The position numbers and the translations under genes were made by a program. 64,000 bases of DNA from Actinomycetota bacterium. GTDB taxonomy: Bacteria; Actinomycetota; Nitriliruptoria; Nitriliruptorales; Nitriliruptoraceae. A model generated the notes under the pieces. That model made no database searches and was not told the origin of the DNA. It saw nothing but the letters and a program-made list of their open reading frames with translations. Positions 27,001-34,679 of this stretch are shown in pieces. The DNA lies in assembly GCA_019347575.1 (NCBI GenBank), contig JAHWKY010000011.1, positions 78,810-142,809 on the forward strand, in the 5' to 3' direction. Each line of letters begins with the position of its first letter. The stretch's first letter is position 1.

Positions 27001-27383
27001 GACCCGTGGCGGTGTCCGAGGCGGTGGAGGCGCAGCTGCGACAGCTGGGCACCAGCACCGAGCGACTCGCCGGCGACACCCGCTACGGCACGTCGCGGGC
27101 GGTCGCGGACCGCTCGGTCGAGGTCGGCATGGAGCCCCGTGCCGTGTGGTTCGCGACCGGCCGCAACTGGCCCGACTCGCTCGCCGCGGGGCCGGCCGTG
27201 GTCCAGCAGAGGCACGGCGTGCTGGTCCTCATCGACGGGCTGAACGGGTTCGGGACCGCTCCCGAGATCGGCGAGTTCCTCGACGTGCACGCCGAGAACA
27301 TCCTGCGCATCGTGCTCGTGGGCGGCGAGGCGGCAATCAGCGACGAGGTCGCCGAATCGATCCTGCTGCGCATCGACCGCTGA
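24033..27383 (+). CDS. Surface protein with Calx-beta domains and C-terminal CWB2 repeats
   Basis: The product has 1116 residues; AGGAG lies about 10 bases before the ATG. A signal peptide (1-29) is followed by a region with two copies of the SEP-W type module also found in the two upstream paralogs (ITFSEPVEGPNQPSDW near 170, SFSEPLFGPNDVSRW near 390). Three Calx-beta domains start near residues 469, 585 and 691, each ending in a GTILDDD-like turn; these bind calcium in known cases. The end holds three cell-wall-binding type 2 repeats (about 832, 929 and 1037; for example ARADAYPDALAGGPLA and ATGRNWPDSLAAGPA), which attach proteins non-covalently to cell-wall polymers. It is most likely a wall-attached adhesin or S-layer-associated protein. 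Confidence 0.85.
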   Translation: MSHVQSRAAWTLVLAVALLLAFLPTTSAALPVLGAPPQPHIEPPPRHTAVRPGADHGRIEISGTADPNATIETAYIVIVDENGVLARRDATDRVLNVGGVLSGNYTLGPLDEDQQSATSLYLEVTTRAGSAAPETGRSNSIPIDITKPFITTWRLVSTDRIEITFSEPVEGPNQPSDWAIGPSGERVCPFESSRPAAVTGTDARRTLTLAVPVGEDATPHVCYNSDVEAYHDGAFNLVSGDSDFADDAIPPRAPRFTHIDGKPLDSNGRVRSNEPTPDVTLDTVTQGHTVHIYLNDGSPGYEPEHDPEVGEAVVTGSGGQVLVENVGGKLPDRRLPEGHNRFFARAEDPSGNLTELADIRTAVYELDSIAPTALAAAATAERVFVSFSEPLFGPNDVSRWCVSTGAPITDVRGSDGSALREVVVAGLTEGDTISYDRCGGSPDPSTRYTDAVGNRLVPFTIPVTGGPVVLIDDVSVSEGDQGDFPVAEFRLSISEPPADHASVTYATFPGSAEADEDYYSLAGSVEFPQGETEDRTVSVPIKGDVLDEFDETFGVVIESKDEHANVLPGADRGTGTILDDDPLAAVSVGDVDVAEGGSAPIEVRLDRPSGKDVTVGWRSRSASATDGLDFTAATGAVTIPAGATSAEVLVEALEDTMHEDDEAFHLVLGNPVNATIGDATGRVTILDDDAPPLLRLSDADAVERDTTLTQARPVATLSAISGRDVAFDWLDVQETATRGTDYRAAPRRVVIPAGSTSAAVSIDVLPDTLVEQDETLRVELSSVSGAEVVDGVATVTILDNDGPTDSDRNGGRDRTETSVEVSRDTFPGTTDNVVIARADAYPDALAGGPLAVELLAPILLTPGDALHQAVRQEIQRLDARTAYLLGGDEAVSPAIAAELQRMGLDVVRIGGENRFETAALIAAELGGADAFVTEGINVDPNRGWPDAVAVSALAAHLRVPILLTRAGDLPVETATAIDALGVGEVTVVGGPVAVSEAVEAQLRQLGTSTERLAGDTRYGTSRAVADRSVEVGMEPRAVWFATGRNWPDSLAAGPAVVQQRHGVLVLIDGLNGFGTAPEIGEFLDVHAENILRIVLVGGEAAISDEVAESILLRIDR

Positions 27384-27462
27384 TCGCGCCGCTCGGCTGC
27401 ACGGAAGGTCGAGATAGGTTGGTGGCAGCGAGTGCGAGCCACTCGAGCCACTGGAGGTAGAG

Positions 27463-27627
27463 GTGGACAGCTGGCAGGTCGTCATCCTGGTCTTCTTCGT
27501 GCTGCTCCCGCTCGTGCTGATGATCGACTTCTGGGGTGACGAGCGCCTGAGCTTCCGCGGTCGGCCGATCGCGCGGCCCTGGATCCGCCAGATCGAGCAC
27601 GCCGACCCCTCCGACGAGCACCATTAG
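27463..27627 (+). CDS. Small membrane protein, 54 residues
   Basis: A GTG at 27463 preceded by GGAGG (5-base spacing) opens a 54-residue product. Residues 4-24 (WQVVILVFFVLLPLVLMIDF) form one membrane segment, followed by a charged tail rich in Arg and Asp/His (RLSFRGRPIARPWIRQIEHA). The frame, ribosome binding site and following hairpin all support a real gene. It lies between the CWB2 protein gene and the ECF sigma gene and could be a regulator or assembly factor, but nothing in the sequence proves this. Confidence 0.65.
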   Translation: MDSWQVVILVFFVLLPLVLMIDFWGDERLSFRGRPIARPWIRQIEHADPSDEHH

Positions 27628-27634
27628 ATCGGAA

Positions 27635-27660
27635 GGTCGAGCCGGTACCTCGGCTCAACC
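27635..27660 (+). terminator. Hairpin after the 54-residue gene
   Basis: GGTCGAGCCG and CGGCTCAACC pair at 9 of 10 positions around a GTACCT loop, 8 bases after the stop codon. No U-tract. Confidence 0.5.
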
Positions 27661-27738
27661 CTCCAACCTCGGGTGCAACAGCCGCGCCACTCGGCGCGTC
27701 ACTGGGGTGCGACCCGACGGAGGGGAAGCCCCAACGTG

Positions 27739-28230
27739 ATGTCCTCGCTCTCGACGACCGCCGGCTCGGCCCGGGCTGCGGACGCCTGGCCTCCCGGTTT
27801 CGTGGCGCTGTACCACGACCGTTACGGCGACATGGTCCGGCTCGCCCGTCTCATCGTGAGCCGCAACGACGTCGCTGAGGAGCTCGTACAGGACTGCTAC
27901 CTGAAGATCGCCGGGCGTTGGGACGACATCGAGGTGCACGGGGCGTACCTGCGACGTGCCGTCGCCAACGCGGGGCGGTCCTACCTCCGGCGTCACGGGC
28001 GGCTCCGCCCACTGACCGCGGCGGCCGAGCCCGTGACCGGACCGCCCGAGTACCACGATGTCTGGCGCGAGCTGGATCGGCTCAGCCCACGGCGTCGCGT
28101 CGCCGTGGTGCTGCGCTACTACGAGGACCTCGACGACGCCGAGATCGGCCGGATCCTCGGCTGCAAGCCCGCCACGGTCCGCTCGCTCGTCCACCGTGCC
28201 CTGAAGCAACTCGAGGAGGTGCTGGCATGA
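27739..28230 (+). CDS. ECF RNA polymerase sigma factor, SigE-like family
   Basis: The product has 163 residues. Region 2 is FVALYHDRYGDMVRLARLIV through ELVQDCYLKIAGRW; region 4 is LSPRRRVAVVLRYYEDLDDA followed by GCKPATVRSLVHRALKQL. There is no extra domain. I chose the ATG at 27739; the GTG directly before it is equally possible. The gene overlaps the next by 4 bp (ATGA), which encodes a membrane protein with anti-sigma layout. Given its position, it is the obvious candidate to read the shared promoters at 17165 and 21206; this is inference. Confidence 0.9.
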   Translation: MSSLSTTAGSARAADAWPPGFVALYHDRYGDMVRLARLIVSRNDVAEELVQDCYLKIAGRWDDIEVHGAYLRRAVANAGRSYLRRHGRLRPLTAAAEPVTGPPEYHDVWRELDRLSPRRRVAVVLRYYEDLDDAEIGRILGCKPATVRSLVHRALKQLEEVLA

Positions 28231-29303
28231 CCCGCGTCGAGGATCGACTCCGTGCCACGCTCGAGGAACACGCCGCAGCGACCAGGATGTCCGAGGACGC
28301 GCTCGAGGTGATGGAGCGCCGTCACGCCCGCCGTCGCCTCGCGCGGTGGCCGCTCGCGCTCGGCCTCGCCGCCGTCAGCGTCGCCGCGGTCGCCGGGGCC
28401 GCCATCCTCACCGCCCCGACCGAGCAGGCCGGCCCGGACCCTGCTGCCAACCCGCCGCGTGACCCACGGCCCGTCGACGCCCCGGTCGCCGCGGAACCCA
28501 CCGCCCTCCCCGCGGTCCAGCCGAACTGGGACGAGCTGACGCTGCACGAGGCGGTGGACCACCTCATCGCCCTGAACGAGGCCCGCCCCGCCCCCGCCCC
28601 GCTGGTCCCGGGCCAGGAGCGGGTCGTCCTCACCGTCGGCGCAGCGCTGCACACCACCGTGGGGCCCGCTGGTACCCATACCGTCCGCTACCTGGCACAG
28701 GAGCAGATCCGGGTCGCGGCCGACGGCAGCATGCGCTACGCCGAGCGCGTCCTCGCCGAGGACGTCCCGGTCACGGCCACGCTCGACGAACTCCGGGCGA
28801 TCGTCGCGGATGCCGACGACACCCCGCCCTTCCCCGAGCCCACCCCTCTGGAGCCGATCGACGACCCCGCCCTGGACGAGGCGGAGGCGCTATCGCACGG
28901 CAGCGCAGCGCCAGCACCAGGACGCACCGAGCGCCCCGACCAGTCCTACGCGTTCATGCGGATGCTCGACGCGTTCCGCTACACGCTGGTCCCGTCGCCG
29001 GAGCACACCATCCGGGCGTTGCGGATCATCCGCGGGCTGGACGACGCGATCGTGGACTACCGCGGGACGTTCGAGGACCTGATCGGCCGCGAGGTGGTGG
29101 CCTTCGCCGGCTTCGACCACGCCAACGACGCCTGGATGGTGGCGCTCTTCGACCCCGAGACGGGTGCGTTCGTCGGCGAGTTCGATGAGTTCACCCAGCC
29201 GCTCGAGGGCATGGAGGGAGTCGAACCGCCGGTCGTCGGGAGCATCGGGGCGCTCGTCAGCGAGACCATCGAACCCCCCGCCTCCTCCGAGGAGCACGAC
29301 TGA
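28227..29303 (+). CDS. Membrane protein, probable anti-sigma partner of the ECF factor
   Basis: The product has 358 residues and starts in the stop codon of the sigma gene. A charged cytoplasmic N-terminus of about 37 residues (RVEDRLRATLEEHAAATRMS) leads to one membrane segment (WPLALGLAAVSVAAVAGAAI, about 39-60). A Pro-rich spacer and a 280-residue external region without a recognised domain follow. The arrangement fits a sigma/anti-sigma pair, but no zinc-binding HxxxCxxC motif is present, so it would be a non-ZAS type or simply a sigma-dependent envelope protein. Confidence 0.7.
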   Translation: MTRVEDRLRATLEEHAAATRMSEDALEVMERRHARRRLARWPLALGLAAVSVAAVAGAAILTAPTEQAGPDPAANPPRDPRPVDAPVAAEPTALPAVQPNWDELTLHEAVDHLIALNEARPAPAPLVPGQERVVLTVGAALHTTVGPAGTHTVRYLAQEQIRVAADGSMRYAERVLAEDVPVTATLDELRAIVADADDTPPFPEPTPLEPIDDPALDEAEALSHGSAAPAPGRTERPDQSYAFMRMLDAFRYTLVPSPEHTIRALRIIRGLDDAIVDYRGTFEDLIGREVVAFAGFDHANDAWMVALFDPETGAFVGEFDEFTQPLEGMEGVEPPVVGSIGALVSETIEPPASSEEHD

Positions 29304-29315
29304 GCCCACCGAGGG

Positions 29316-29352
29316 TGTGTGGTTTGACGCGGTACCCCGCACCAAACACACA
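29316..29352. terminator. Bidirectional hairpin between convergent genes
   Basis: TGTGTG/CACACA, then TTTG/CAAA pairing after one bulged base, then GCGG/CCGC close to the loop. The hairpin fills the 57-bp gap between the anti-sigma-like gene and the methyltransferase gene, which end toward each other. Confidence 0.6.
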
Positions 29353-29360
29353 TCGTCGGG

Positions 29361-30209
29361 TCAGGTGGGGATGTGGCCGACGGCGAGGAGGTAGGCCTGG
29401 GTCGCGGCGTAGCTGCCATCGTCCGCCTCGTTGGCCGCGGCGAGCTCCTCGACCATGTCGTCGAAGGCGTCGTTCCACGCCCCGCTCGGCTCGAGCACCT
29501 CGCGGGCCGCGATGAGGGGACCGGAGTTCTCGAGCAGGAACGCGGCGTAGACGTCCAGTGACGGGAAGTTGAACCGGATGCGTCCGGGGTGGAAGCCCCA
29601 GCTCATGGCGGCGTCGGCGAAGCGCTCCTCGACGTAGGCCTCCTCGCCCCACCGTTCGGCCCGGGTCCAGCCTCCAGGTGGTTCGGGTAGGCGTGCGCGC
29701 ACGACGTCGAAGGCCCTGCCGACGGGGGCGTCTGGGCGCCAGGCGGTGAAGGCGATGGCTCCCCCCGGTCGGCACACGCGCACCACCTCGTGCGCGACCG
29801 CGTCGTGGTCGGGGGCGAAGATCATGGCGAAGCTCGACACGACCCGGTCGAAGCGGTCGTCCTCGTAGGGCAGCTCGGCGGCGTCAGCCAGCTCCCAGGC
29901 CACGGTCACCCCGCCCTCCGCGGCGCGGCGGCGACCCTCGTCGAACCAGGCATCGGTGATGTCCACGGCGGTGACGTCGGCGCCCCGCCGCGCGCAGGCC
30001 ACCGCGACGTTGCCCGAGCCCGTCCCCACGTCGAGCACGGCCATCTCGGGACCCACACGAGCGAGGTCGGCGAGGTGGTGGGCGGCGTCGGCGAGGCGCT
30101 TGCCGATCTCGACGTAGTTGCCCAGCGACCAGGTACGCCGCGCTGCTTCGCGTCGGTCCACCGCTCCGCCTCCCGAGGTCGCGCCTGCCGCCCCCAGCCT
30201 AGGCCTCAT
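29361..30209 (-). CDS. Class I SAM-dependent methyltransferase
   Basis: The product has 282 residues from the ATG at 30209. Motif I is [20 protein letters not shown], motif II is VTAVDIT, and post-motifs [21 protein letters not shown] and [16 protein letters not shown] follow the ubiquinone/menaquinone-type methyltransferase pattern. The substrate is unknown. The start is uncertain, because the first 20 residues are low-complexity. It diverges from the heat-shock operon. Confidence 0.8.
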   Translation of the reverse strand: MRPRLGAAGATSGGGAVDRREAARRTWSLGNYVEIGKRLADAAHHLADLARVGPEMAVLDVGTGSGNVAVACARRGADVTAVDITDAWFDEGRRRAAEGGVTVAWELADAAELPYEDDRFDRVVSSFAMIFAPDHDAVAHEVVRVCRPGGAIAFTAWRPDAPVGRAFDVVRARLPEPPGGWTRAERWGEEAYVEERFADAAMSWGFHPGRIRFNFPSLDVYAAFLLENSGPLIAAREVLEPSGAWNDAFDDMVEELAAANEADDGSYAATQAYLLAVGHIPT

Positions 30210-30255
30210 CCACTGGCAGTGCCGGGGGTGCTGCGGAAGGACCACATCGAGACAT

Positions 30256-30286
30256 TCTGAGCGTATTAAGCTCAGATCTACTGAGC
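30256..30286 (+). promoter_or_regulatory. HAIR-like operator for HspR
   Basis: TCTGAGC-GTATTAA-GCTCAGA is a perfect inverted repeat with 7-bp arms and a 7-base centre, the geometry of the HspR inverted repeat (CTTGAGT-N7-ACTCAAG). A further half-site, CTGAGC, follows at 30281-30286. It is about 110 bp upstream of dnaK, and hspR is in the operon, so feedback repression is expected. The arm sequence departs from the Streptomyces consensus. Confidence 0.7.
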
Positions 30287-30304
30287 ATAAGAGGCGCAGT
30301 GGAC

Positions 30305-30332
30305 TTGCGCGGCGCGCTGGGACGCGTATCCT
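30305..30332 (+). promoter_or_regulatory. Candidate dnaK promoter
   Basis: TTGCGC, 16 bases, TATCCT. It lies just downstream of the HAIR-like repeat and about 60 bp before the dnaK start, which fits a repressible vegetative promoter. Confidence 0.4.
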
Positions 30333-30393
30333 GCGTGGCGACCAAGGAACCGGTACACCGACCCCCCAGACCGAACCGCGAGGAGCAGCAACC

Positions 30394-32247
30394 ATGGCCA
30401 AGGCCGTCGGCATCGACCTCGGTACGACCAACTCGGTCGTCTCGACCCTCGAAGGTGGCGAGTCCACCGTCATCCCCAACGCGGAGGGCAGCCGCACGAC
30501 CCCGTCGGTGGTGGCGTTCGGCAAGGGCGGTGAGGTCCTGGTCGGCGAGGTCGCCAAGCGCCAGGCTGTCACCAACGCCGAGCGGACCATCCGGTCGGTG
30601 AAGCGCCACATGGGCACCGACTGGAAGACCGACATCGAGGGCAAGCACTACACCGCGCAGGAGATCTCCGCGCGCATCTTGATGAAGCTCAAGCGCGACG
30701 CCGAGAGCTACCTCGGTGACGAGGTCGTCCAGGCGGTCATCACCGTCCCGGCGTACTTCGATGACGCCCAGCGTCAGGCCACCAAGGAGGCGGGCGAGAT
30801 CGCCGGCCTCGAGGTGCTGCGTCTGGTCGCCGAGCCGACCGCGGCGGCGCTGGCGTACGGGCTCGACAAGGAGGATGACCAGACCATCCTCGTGTTCGAC
30901 CTCGGCGGCGGGACCTTCGACGTCTCGGTGCTCGAGATCAGCGAGGGCGTGTTCGAGGTCAAGTCCACCTCCGGGGACAGCCACCTCGGCGGTGACGACT
31001 GGGACCAGGCGGTCATCGACTGGCTCGTCAAGACCTTCAAGGACAACCACGGGCCCGACCTGTCGAAGGACAACATGGCCCTGCAGCGACTCAAGGAAGC
31101 GGCGGAGAAGGCCAAGATCGAGCTGAGCCAGGCACAGGAGACCTCGATCAACCTGCCCTTCATCACCGCGACCGACCAGGGTCCACTGCACCTCGAGCAG
31201 ACCCTGTCGCGCGCCAAGTTCATCGAGCTGACCGCGCACCTGCTCGACAAGCTCCGCGGCCCGTTCAACCAGGCCATCAAGGACGCCGGCGGTAACGTCG
31301 GCCAGATCGACCACGTCATCCTCGTCGGCGGCTCCACCCGGATGCCCGCCGTCAAGGACCTCGTCAAGGAGCTGACCGGCGGCAAGGAGCCCCACCAGGG
31401 CGTCAACCCCGACGAGGTGGTGGCGGTCGGGGCGGCGCTGCAGGCCGGGGTGCTCAAGGGCGAGGTCAAGGACGTCCTGCTGCTCGACGTGACGCCACTG
31501 TCCCTCGGCATCGAGACCAAGGGCGGCATCGCTCACAAGCTGATCGAGCGCAACACCACCATCCCCACCAAGCGGTCCGAGACCTTCACGACCGCCGACG
31601 ACAACCAGCCGTCGGTCGAGATCCACGTCACCCAGGGCGAGCGCGAGATGGTCAGCGACAACAAGTCGCTCGGCAAGTTCATGCTGACCGACATCCCGCC
31701 CGCGCCTCGCGGCATCCCGCAGATCGAGGTCACGTTCGACATCGATGCCAACGGCATCGTGCACGTCAACGCCAAGGACCTCGGCACGGCCAAGGAGCAG
31801 TCGATGACCATCACCGGCGGCTCGGCACTGCCCAAGGAGAACATCGAGCAGATGATCAAGGACGCCGAGGCGCACGCGGAGGAGGACCGCAAGCGGCGCG
31901 AGGCCGCCGAGGTCAGGAACCAAGCCGACGCCCTGGCGTACCAGACCGGCAAGAGCCTCAAGGACCACGGTGACAAGCTCGAGGCGGCCCAGAAGGCCGA
32001 GGTCGAGCAGGCGCTCACCGAGCTCCGCGAGGCGCTGAAGGGCGACGACACCGACGCCATCAAGGCCAAGATGGAGTCGCTCGCGACCAAGTCCCAGGCG
32101 CTGGCCCAGGCGATCTACGCCGCGACCGGCGACCAGGGTGGAGCCGCCGCTGATGCTGCCGCCGGCGGCGAGACGGCTGGCTCCTCCGACGAGGTCATCG
32201 ACGCCGAGGTCGTCGACGAAGGCGACGACCAGGAAGCGGCGTCGTGA
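30394..32247 (+). CDS. dnaK: Molecular chaperone DnaK (Hsp70)
   Basis: The product has 617 residues, normal for the actinobacterial protein. ATPase motifs are [16 protein letters not shown] near the start, [37 protein letters not shown] and [16 protein letters not shown]; the substrate-binding half begins near [21 protein letters not shown] precedes the ATG by 8 bases. It folds and refolds proteins with GrpE and DnaJ, encoded downstream. The C-terminal lid ends in an Ala/Gly-rich stretch and [10 protein letters not shown]. First gene of the heat-shock operon. Confidence 0.99.
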   Translation: MAKAVGIDLGTTNSVVSTLEGGESTVIPNAEGSRTTPSVVAFGKGGEVLVGEVAKRQAVTNAERTIRSVKRHMGTDWKTDIEGKHYTAQEISARILMKLKRDAESYLGDEVVQAVITVPAYFDDAQRQATKEAGEIAGLEVLRLVAEPTAAALAYGLDKEDDQTILVFDLGGGTFDVSVLEISEGVFEVKSTSGDSHLGGDDWDQAVIDWLVKTFKDNHGPDLSKDNMALQRLKEAAEKAKIELSQAQETSINLPFITATDQGPLHLEQTLSRAKFIELTAHLLDKLRGPFNQAIKDAGGNVGQIDHVILVGGSTRMPAVKDLVKELTGGKEPHQGVNPDEVVAVGAALQAGVLKGEVKDVLLLDVTPLSLGIETKGGIAHKLIERNTTIPTKRSETFTTADDNQPSVEIHVTQGEREMVSDNKSLGKFMLTDIPPAPRGIPQIEVTFDIDANGIVHVNAKDLGTAKEQSMTITGGSALPKENIEQMIKDAEAHAEEDRKRREAAEVRNQADALAYQTGKSLKDHGDKLEAAQKAEVEQALTELREALKGDDTDAIKAKMESLATKSQALAQAIYAATGDQGGAAADAAAGGETAGSSDEVIDAEVVDEGDDQEAAS

Positions 32248-32300
32248 CGACCGTGAGAGTCACAACCCGAGCCGATACGCACCGAGGAGGTGTTCGCACG

Positions 32301-32747
32301 ATGGCAACCGATATGTCACGTTGGACCGGCCGGGAGCTGGCGGGCCTCCAGGACGAGGTCGGCCGCATGTTCAGCCAGGTGTTCGGCTCGTCCGACGCGC
32401 CGGTGACGTCCGCCGGCGCGTGGAGCCCGGCCCTCGACGTCGAGGAGACCGACGCGGAGTTCATCCTCCACGTCGAGCTCCCGGGCATGTCGCCCGATGA
32501 CGTCGAGATCTCGATCGAGGAGAGCGTGCTCACCATCACCGGTGAGCGGCGCTTCTACGACGACCGCAGCGAGGAGGGCTTCCGCCGGGTCGAGCGGCGC
32601 TACGGCCGCTTCCACCGCGCCGTGCGGCTGCCCGACCGTGTCAAGGCCGACGAGATCGACGCGAGCTACCGCGACGGCCTCGTCACGATCACGGTGCCCA
32701 AGGCCCCTGAGGCCCGACCGCGACGGATCAAGGTGACCCACGCCTGA
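32301..32747 (+). CDS. Small heat-shock protein, Hsp20 family
   Basis: The product has 148 residues from the ATG at 32301, which has GAGGAGG upstream; the frame is open back to a GTG overlapping the dnaK stop. The alpha-crystallin domain covers about residues 38-140, with FILHVELPGMSPDDVEISIE, a GERRFYDD loop and the ending SYRDGLVTITVPK. It binds unfolding proteins and passes them to DnaK. Its place between dnaK and grpE is unusual; the common actinobacterial order is dnaK-grpE-dnaJ-hspR. Confidence 0.93.
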   Translation: MATDMSRWTGRELAGLQDEVGRMFSQVFGSSDAPVTSAGAWSPALDVEETDAEFILHVELPGMSPDDVEISIEESVLTITGERRFYDDRSEEGFRRVERRYGRFHRAVRLPDRVKADEIDASYRDGLVTITVPKAPEARPRRIKVTHA

Positions 32748-32757
32748 CAACCGCACA

Positions 32758-32782
32758 GGGGGCCGGCACCGCGCCGGCCCCC
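32758..32782 (+). terminator. Strong hairpin between hsp20 and grpE
   Basis: GGGGGCCGGC and GCCGGCCCCC form a 10-bp stem with a 5-base loop, followed by TTCT. It lies inside the operon, so it may partly stop transcription or protect the dnaK-hsp20 end of the message, making the upstream genes more abundant. Confidence 0.65.
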
Positions 32783-32805
32783 TTCTCGCCGGACCGGAGA
32801 GGACC

Positions 32806-33462
32806 ATGGAGGAGCACACCCACCACGACGCCCCGGCGGACCCCGAGGTCCCCGCGGGCACCGAGGTCCCGGAGGCGGCCGACGAGACCACCCGCGAGGC
32901 GATCGACGACACCGCGGCTCGCGCGTCAGCGGCGGAGACCATCGCCGCTGACTCGACCGACAGCTCCGACGACAGCGGCGGCTCCGTGGACCAGGCGCAG
33001 AACGTGGCCGACCCGCTCGCCGCCATCACGGCCGAGCGCGACGAGTACCTGGCCGATCTGCAACGCGTCCAGGCCGAGTTCGACAACTTCCGCAAACGCG
33101 TCATGCGCGAGGGCACCGCACAGCGCACCGCAGGCGTCGCCGAGGTCGTGACCAAGCTGCTGGACGTGCTCGACGACTTCGACATGGCGGTGCTGTCGGT
33201 CGACAAGACCGACGACGTCGCGTCGCTGCACAAGGGACTCGAGCTGGTCTACAGCAAGCTCATCGCCACGATCCGCTCGCTCGGCGTCGTGCGCGTCGAC
33301 GACACCGGCGTGCCCTTCGACCCCGAGCGTCACGAGGCGGTGGCTTCGGTCGAGGCCGCTGGCGAGCCCCACGACGAGCCGCTCGTGGTCGACGTGCTCC
33401 GCCCCGGCTACCTGCTCGGTGAGCGGGTGCTGCGCGCCGCCATGGTCAAGGTCGAGAAGTAG
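32806..33462 (+). CDS. grpE: Nucleotide exchange factor GrpE
   Basis: The product has 218 residues. An acidic, Ala-rich N-terminus of about 60 residues leads to the long helix (ITAERDEYLADLQRVQAEFD, then NFRKRVMRE) and the beta-domain (GVVRVDDTGVPFDPERHEAV, then RPGYLLGERVLRAAMVKVEK). It releases ADP from DnaK. The stop codon lies within the first copy of a 36-bp tandem repeat. Confidence 0.97.
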   Translation: MEEHTHHDAPADPEVPAGTEVPEAADETTREAIDDTAARASAAETIAADSTDSSDDSGGSVDQAQNVADPLAAITAERDEYLADLQRVQAEFDNFRKRVMREGTAQRTAGVAEVVTKLLDVLDDFDMAVLSVDKTDDVASLHKGLELVYSKLIATIRSLGVVRVDDTGVPFDPERHEAVASVEAAGEPHDEPLVVDVLRPGYLLGERVLRAAMVKVEK

Positions 33463-33531
33463 TGCTCAAGCAGCGGAAGCGGTAGCACGACTCGGTAGTG
33501 CTCAAGCAGCGGAAGCGGTAGCACGACTCAG
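33460..33531 (+). repeat. 36-bp tandem duplication spanning the grpE stop
   Basis: Two copies (33460-33495, 33496-33531) differ at a single position near the end. Each starts with TAGTGCTCAAGC, can fold on itself (GTGCT...AGCAC with a GC-GGAA-GC tip) and contains CTCAAG, one arm of the canonical HspR repeat. The second copy ends just before the dnaJ ribosome binding site (AAGGAGG). Confidence 0.9.
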
Positions 33532-33543
33532 TAAGGAGGACGC

Positions 33544-34671
33544 GTGGCATCCCAGGACTGGCTCGACAAGGACTTCTACGCCGTGCTCGGCGTGAGCCAG
33601 GACGCCTCGGCTGCCGAGATCAAGAAGGCCTACCGCAAGCTCGCCCAGCAGCTGCACCCCGACGCCAACAAGGACCCCGACGCCGAGGAGCGGTTCAAGG
33701 CGGTCAACGAGGCCTACGCCGTGCTCGGCGACGACGACAAGCGCAAGGAGTACGACGAGCTGCGTCGACTCGGAGCCATGCACGGAGGCTTCGGGGCGGG
33801 CTACGGCGGTGCAGCGGGTTTCGACGGTGACCTCGGCGATCTGCTCCGAGGGTTCTTCGGCACCGGCGGCGGTAGCGGCGGCGGCGGGTTCGGTCCGGGC
33901 ATGGGCGCCCGCCGCCGCACCGCCCGCAAGGGCGCCGACCTCCGGGCGGACGTGCACCTCACGTTCGAGGAGGCCCTCAAGGGCGTCCGCACGACGCTGC
34001 GGGTGACCGGCGACGGCATCTGCGAGCGCTGCAACGGCACCGGGGCCAAGCCCGGCAGCCAGCCCCGTCGCTGTCCGGAGTGCGGGGGCTCGGGTGGCAT
34101 CGCGGTCAACCAGGGCCCGTTCTCGATCGCGCAGCCCTGCCCCACCTGCAACGGCGGCGGCACCGTCGTCGACGAGCCCTGCGAGGTCTGCGGCGGGTCG
34201 GGTCGGGACGTCAAGCCCCGCGAGCTGTCGGTCCGCATCCCGGCCGGCGTCAAGGACGGCGCCGTGATCCGGCTGCAGGGCCGGGGCGCGCCCGGCGCGT
34301 TCGGGGCGCCCGCCGGGGACGTGCTGGTCCGCGTCCACGTCGCGTCGCATCCCGTGTTCGGCCGCAAGGGCGACGACGTCACCGTCGAGGTGCCGATCAC
34401 CTACTCGGAGGCGGCCCTCGGCACCAAGCTGCGGGTTCCCGACCCCGAGGGCGGGGCCACCACCATCAAGATCCCAGCGGGGACCGCCACGGGACGCACG
34501 TTCCGCCTCCGTGGCAAGGGCGCCCCGACCCGCGCCGGAGGACGGGGAGACCTGCTCGCCACCGTCCGGGTCGAGGTCCCGTCCAAGCTGTCGAAGGCCC
34601 AGCGCGATCTGATCCAGCAGCTCGGCGAGCACGACGACACCTCCGCGCGCGACGAGCGGATGGGGGTGTGA
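33544..34671 (+). CDS. dnaJ: Co-chaperone DnaJ
   Basis: The product has 375 residues from a GTG with AAGGAGG upstream. The J-domain (9-72) has the HPD motif in QQLHPDANKDPD; a Gly-rich region follows (GTGGGSGGGGFGPGMG). Four CxxCxGxG-type zinc repeats (CERCNGTG, CPECGGSG, CPTCNGGG, CEVCGGSG) and the C-terminal client-binding domains complete it. The N-terminal ASQDWLDKDFYAVLGV is the actinobacterial DnaJ1 form. It stimulates DnaK ATPase. Confidence 0.98.
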   Translation: MASQDWLDKDFYAVLGVSQDASAAEIKKAYRKLAQQLHPDANKDPDAEERFKAVNEAYAVLGDDDKRKEYDELRRLGAMHGGFGAGYGGAAGFDGDLGDLLRGFFGTGGGSGGGGFGPGMGARRRTARKGADLRADVHLTFEEALKGVRTTLRVTGDGICERCNGTGAKPGSQPRRCPECGGSGGIAVNQGPFSIAQPCPTCNGGGTVVDEPCEVCGGSGRDVKPRELSVRIPAGVKDGAVIRLQGRGAPGAFGAPAGDVLVRVHVASHPVFGRKGDDVTVEVPITYSEAALGTKLRVPDPEGGATTIKIPAGTATGRTFRLRGKGAPTRAGGRGDLLATVRVEVPSKLSKAQRDLIQQLGEHDDTSARDERMGV

Positions 34672-34679
34672 GGTGAACC

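Noticed and set aside
23883..27485. 1200-residue minus-strand open frame opposite the CWB2 protein gene
   Set aside because: Long antisense frames are expected in high-GC DNA; the plus strand has clear Calx-beta and CWB2 repeats and this one has no domain.
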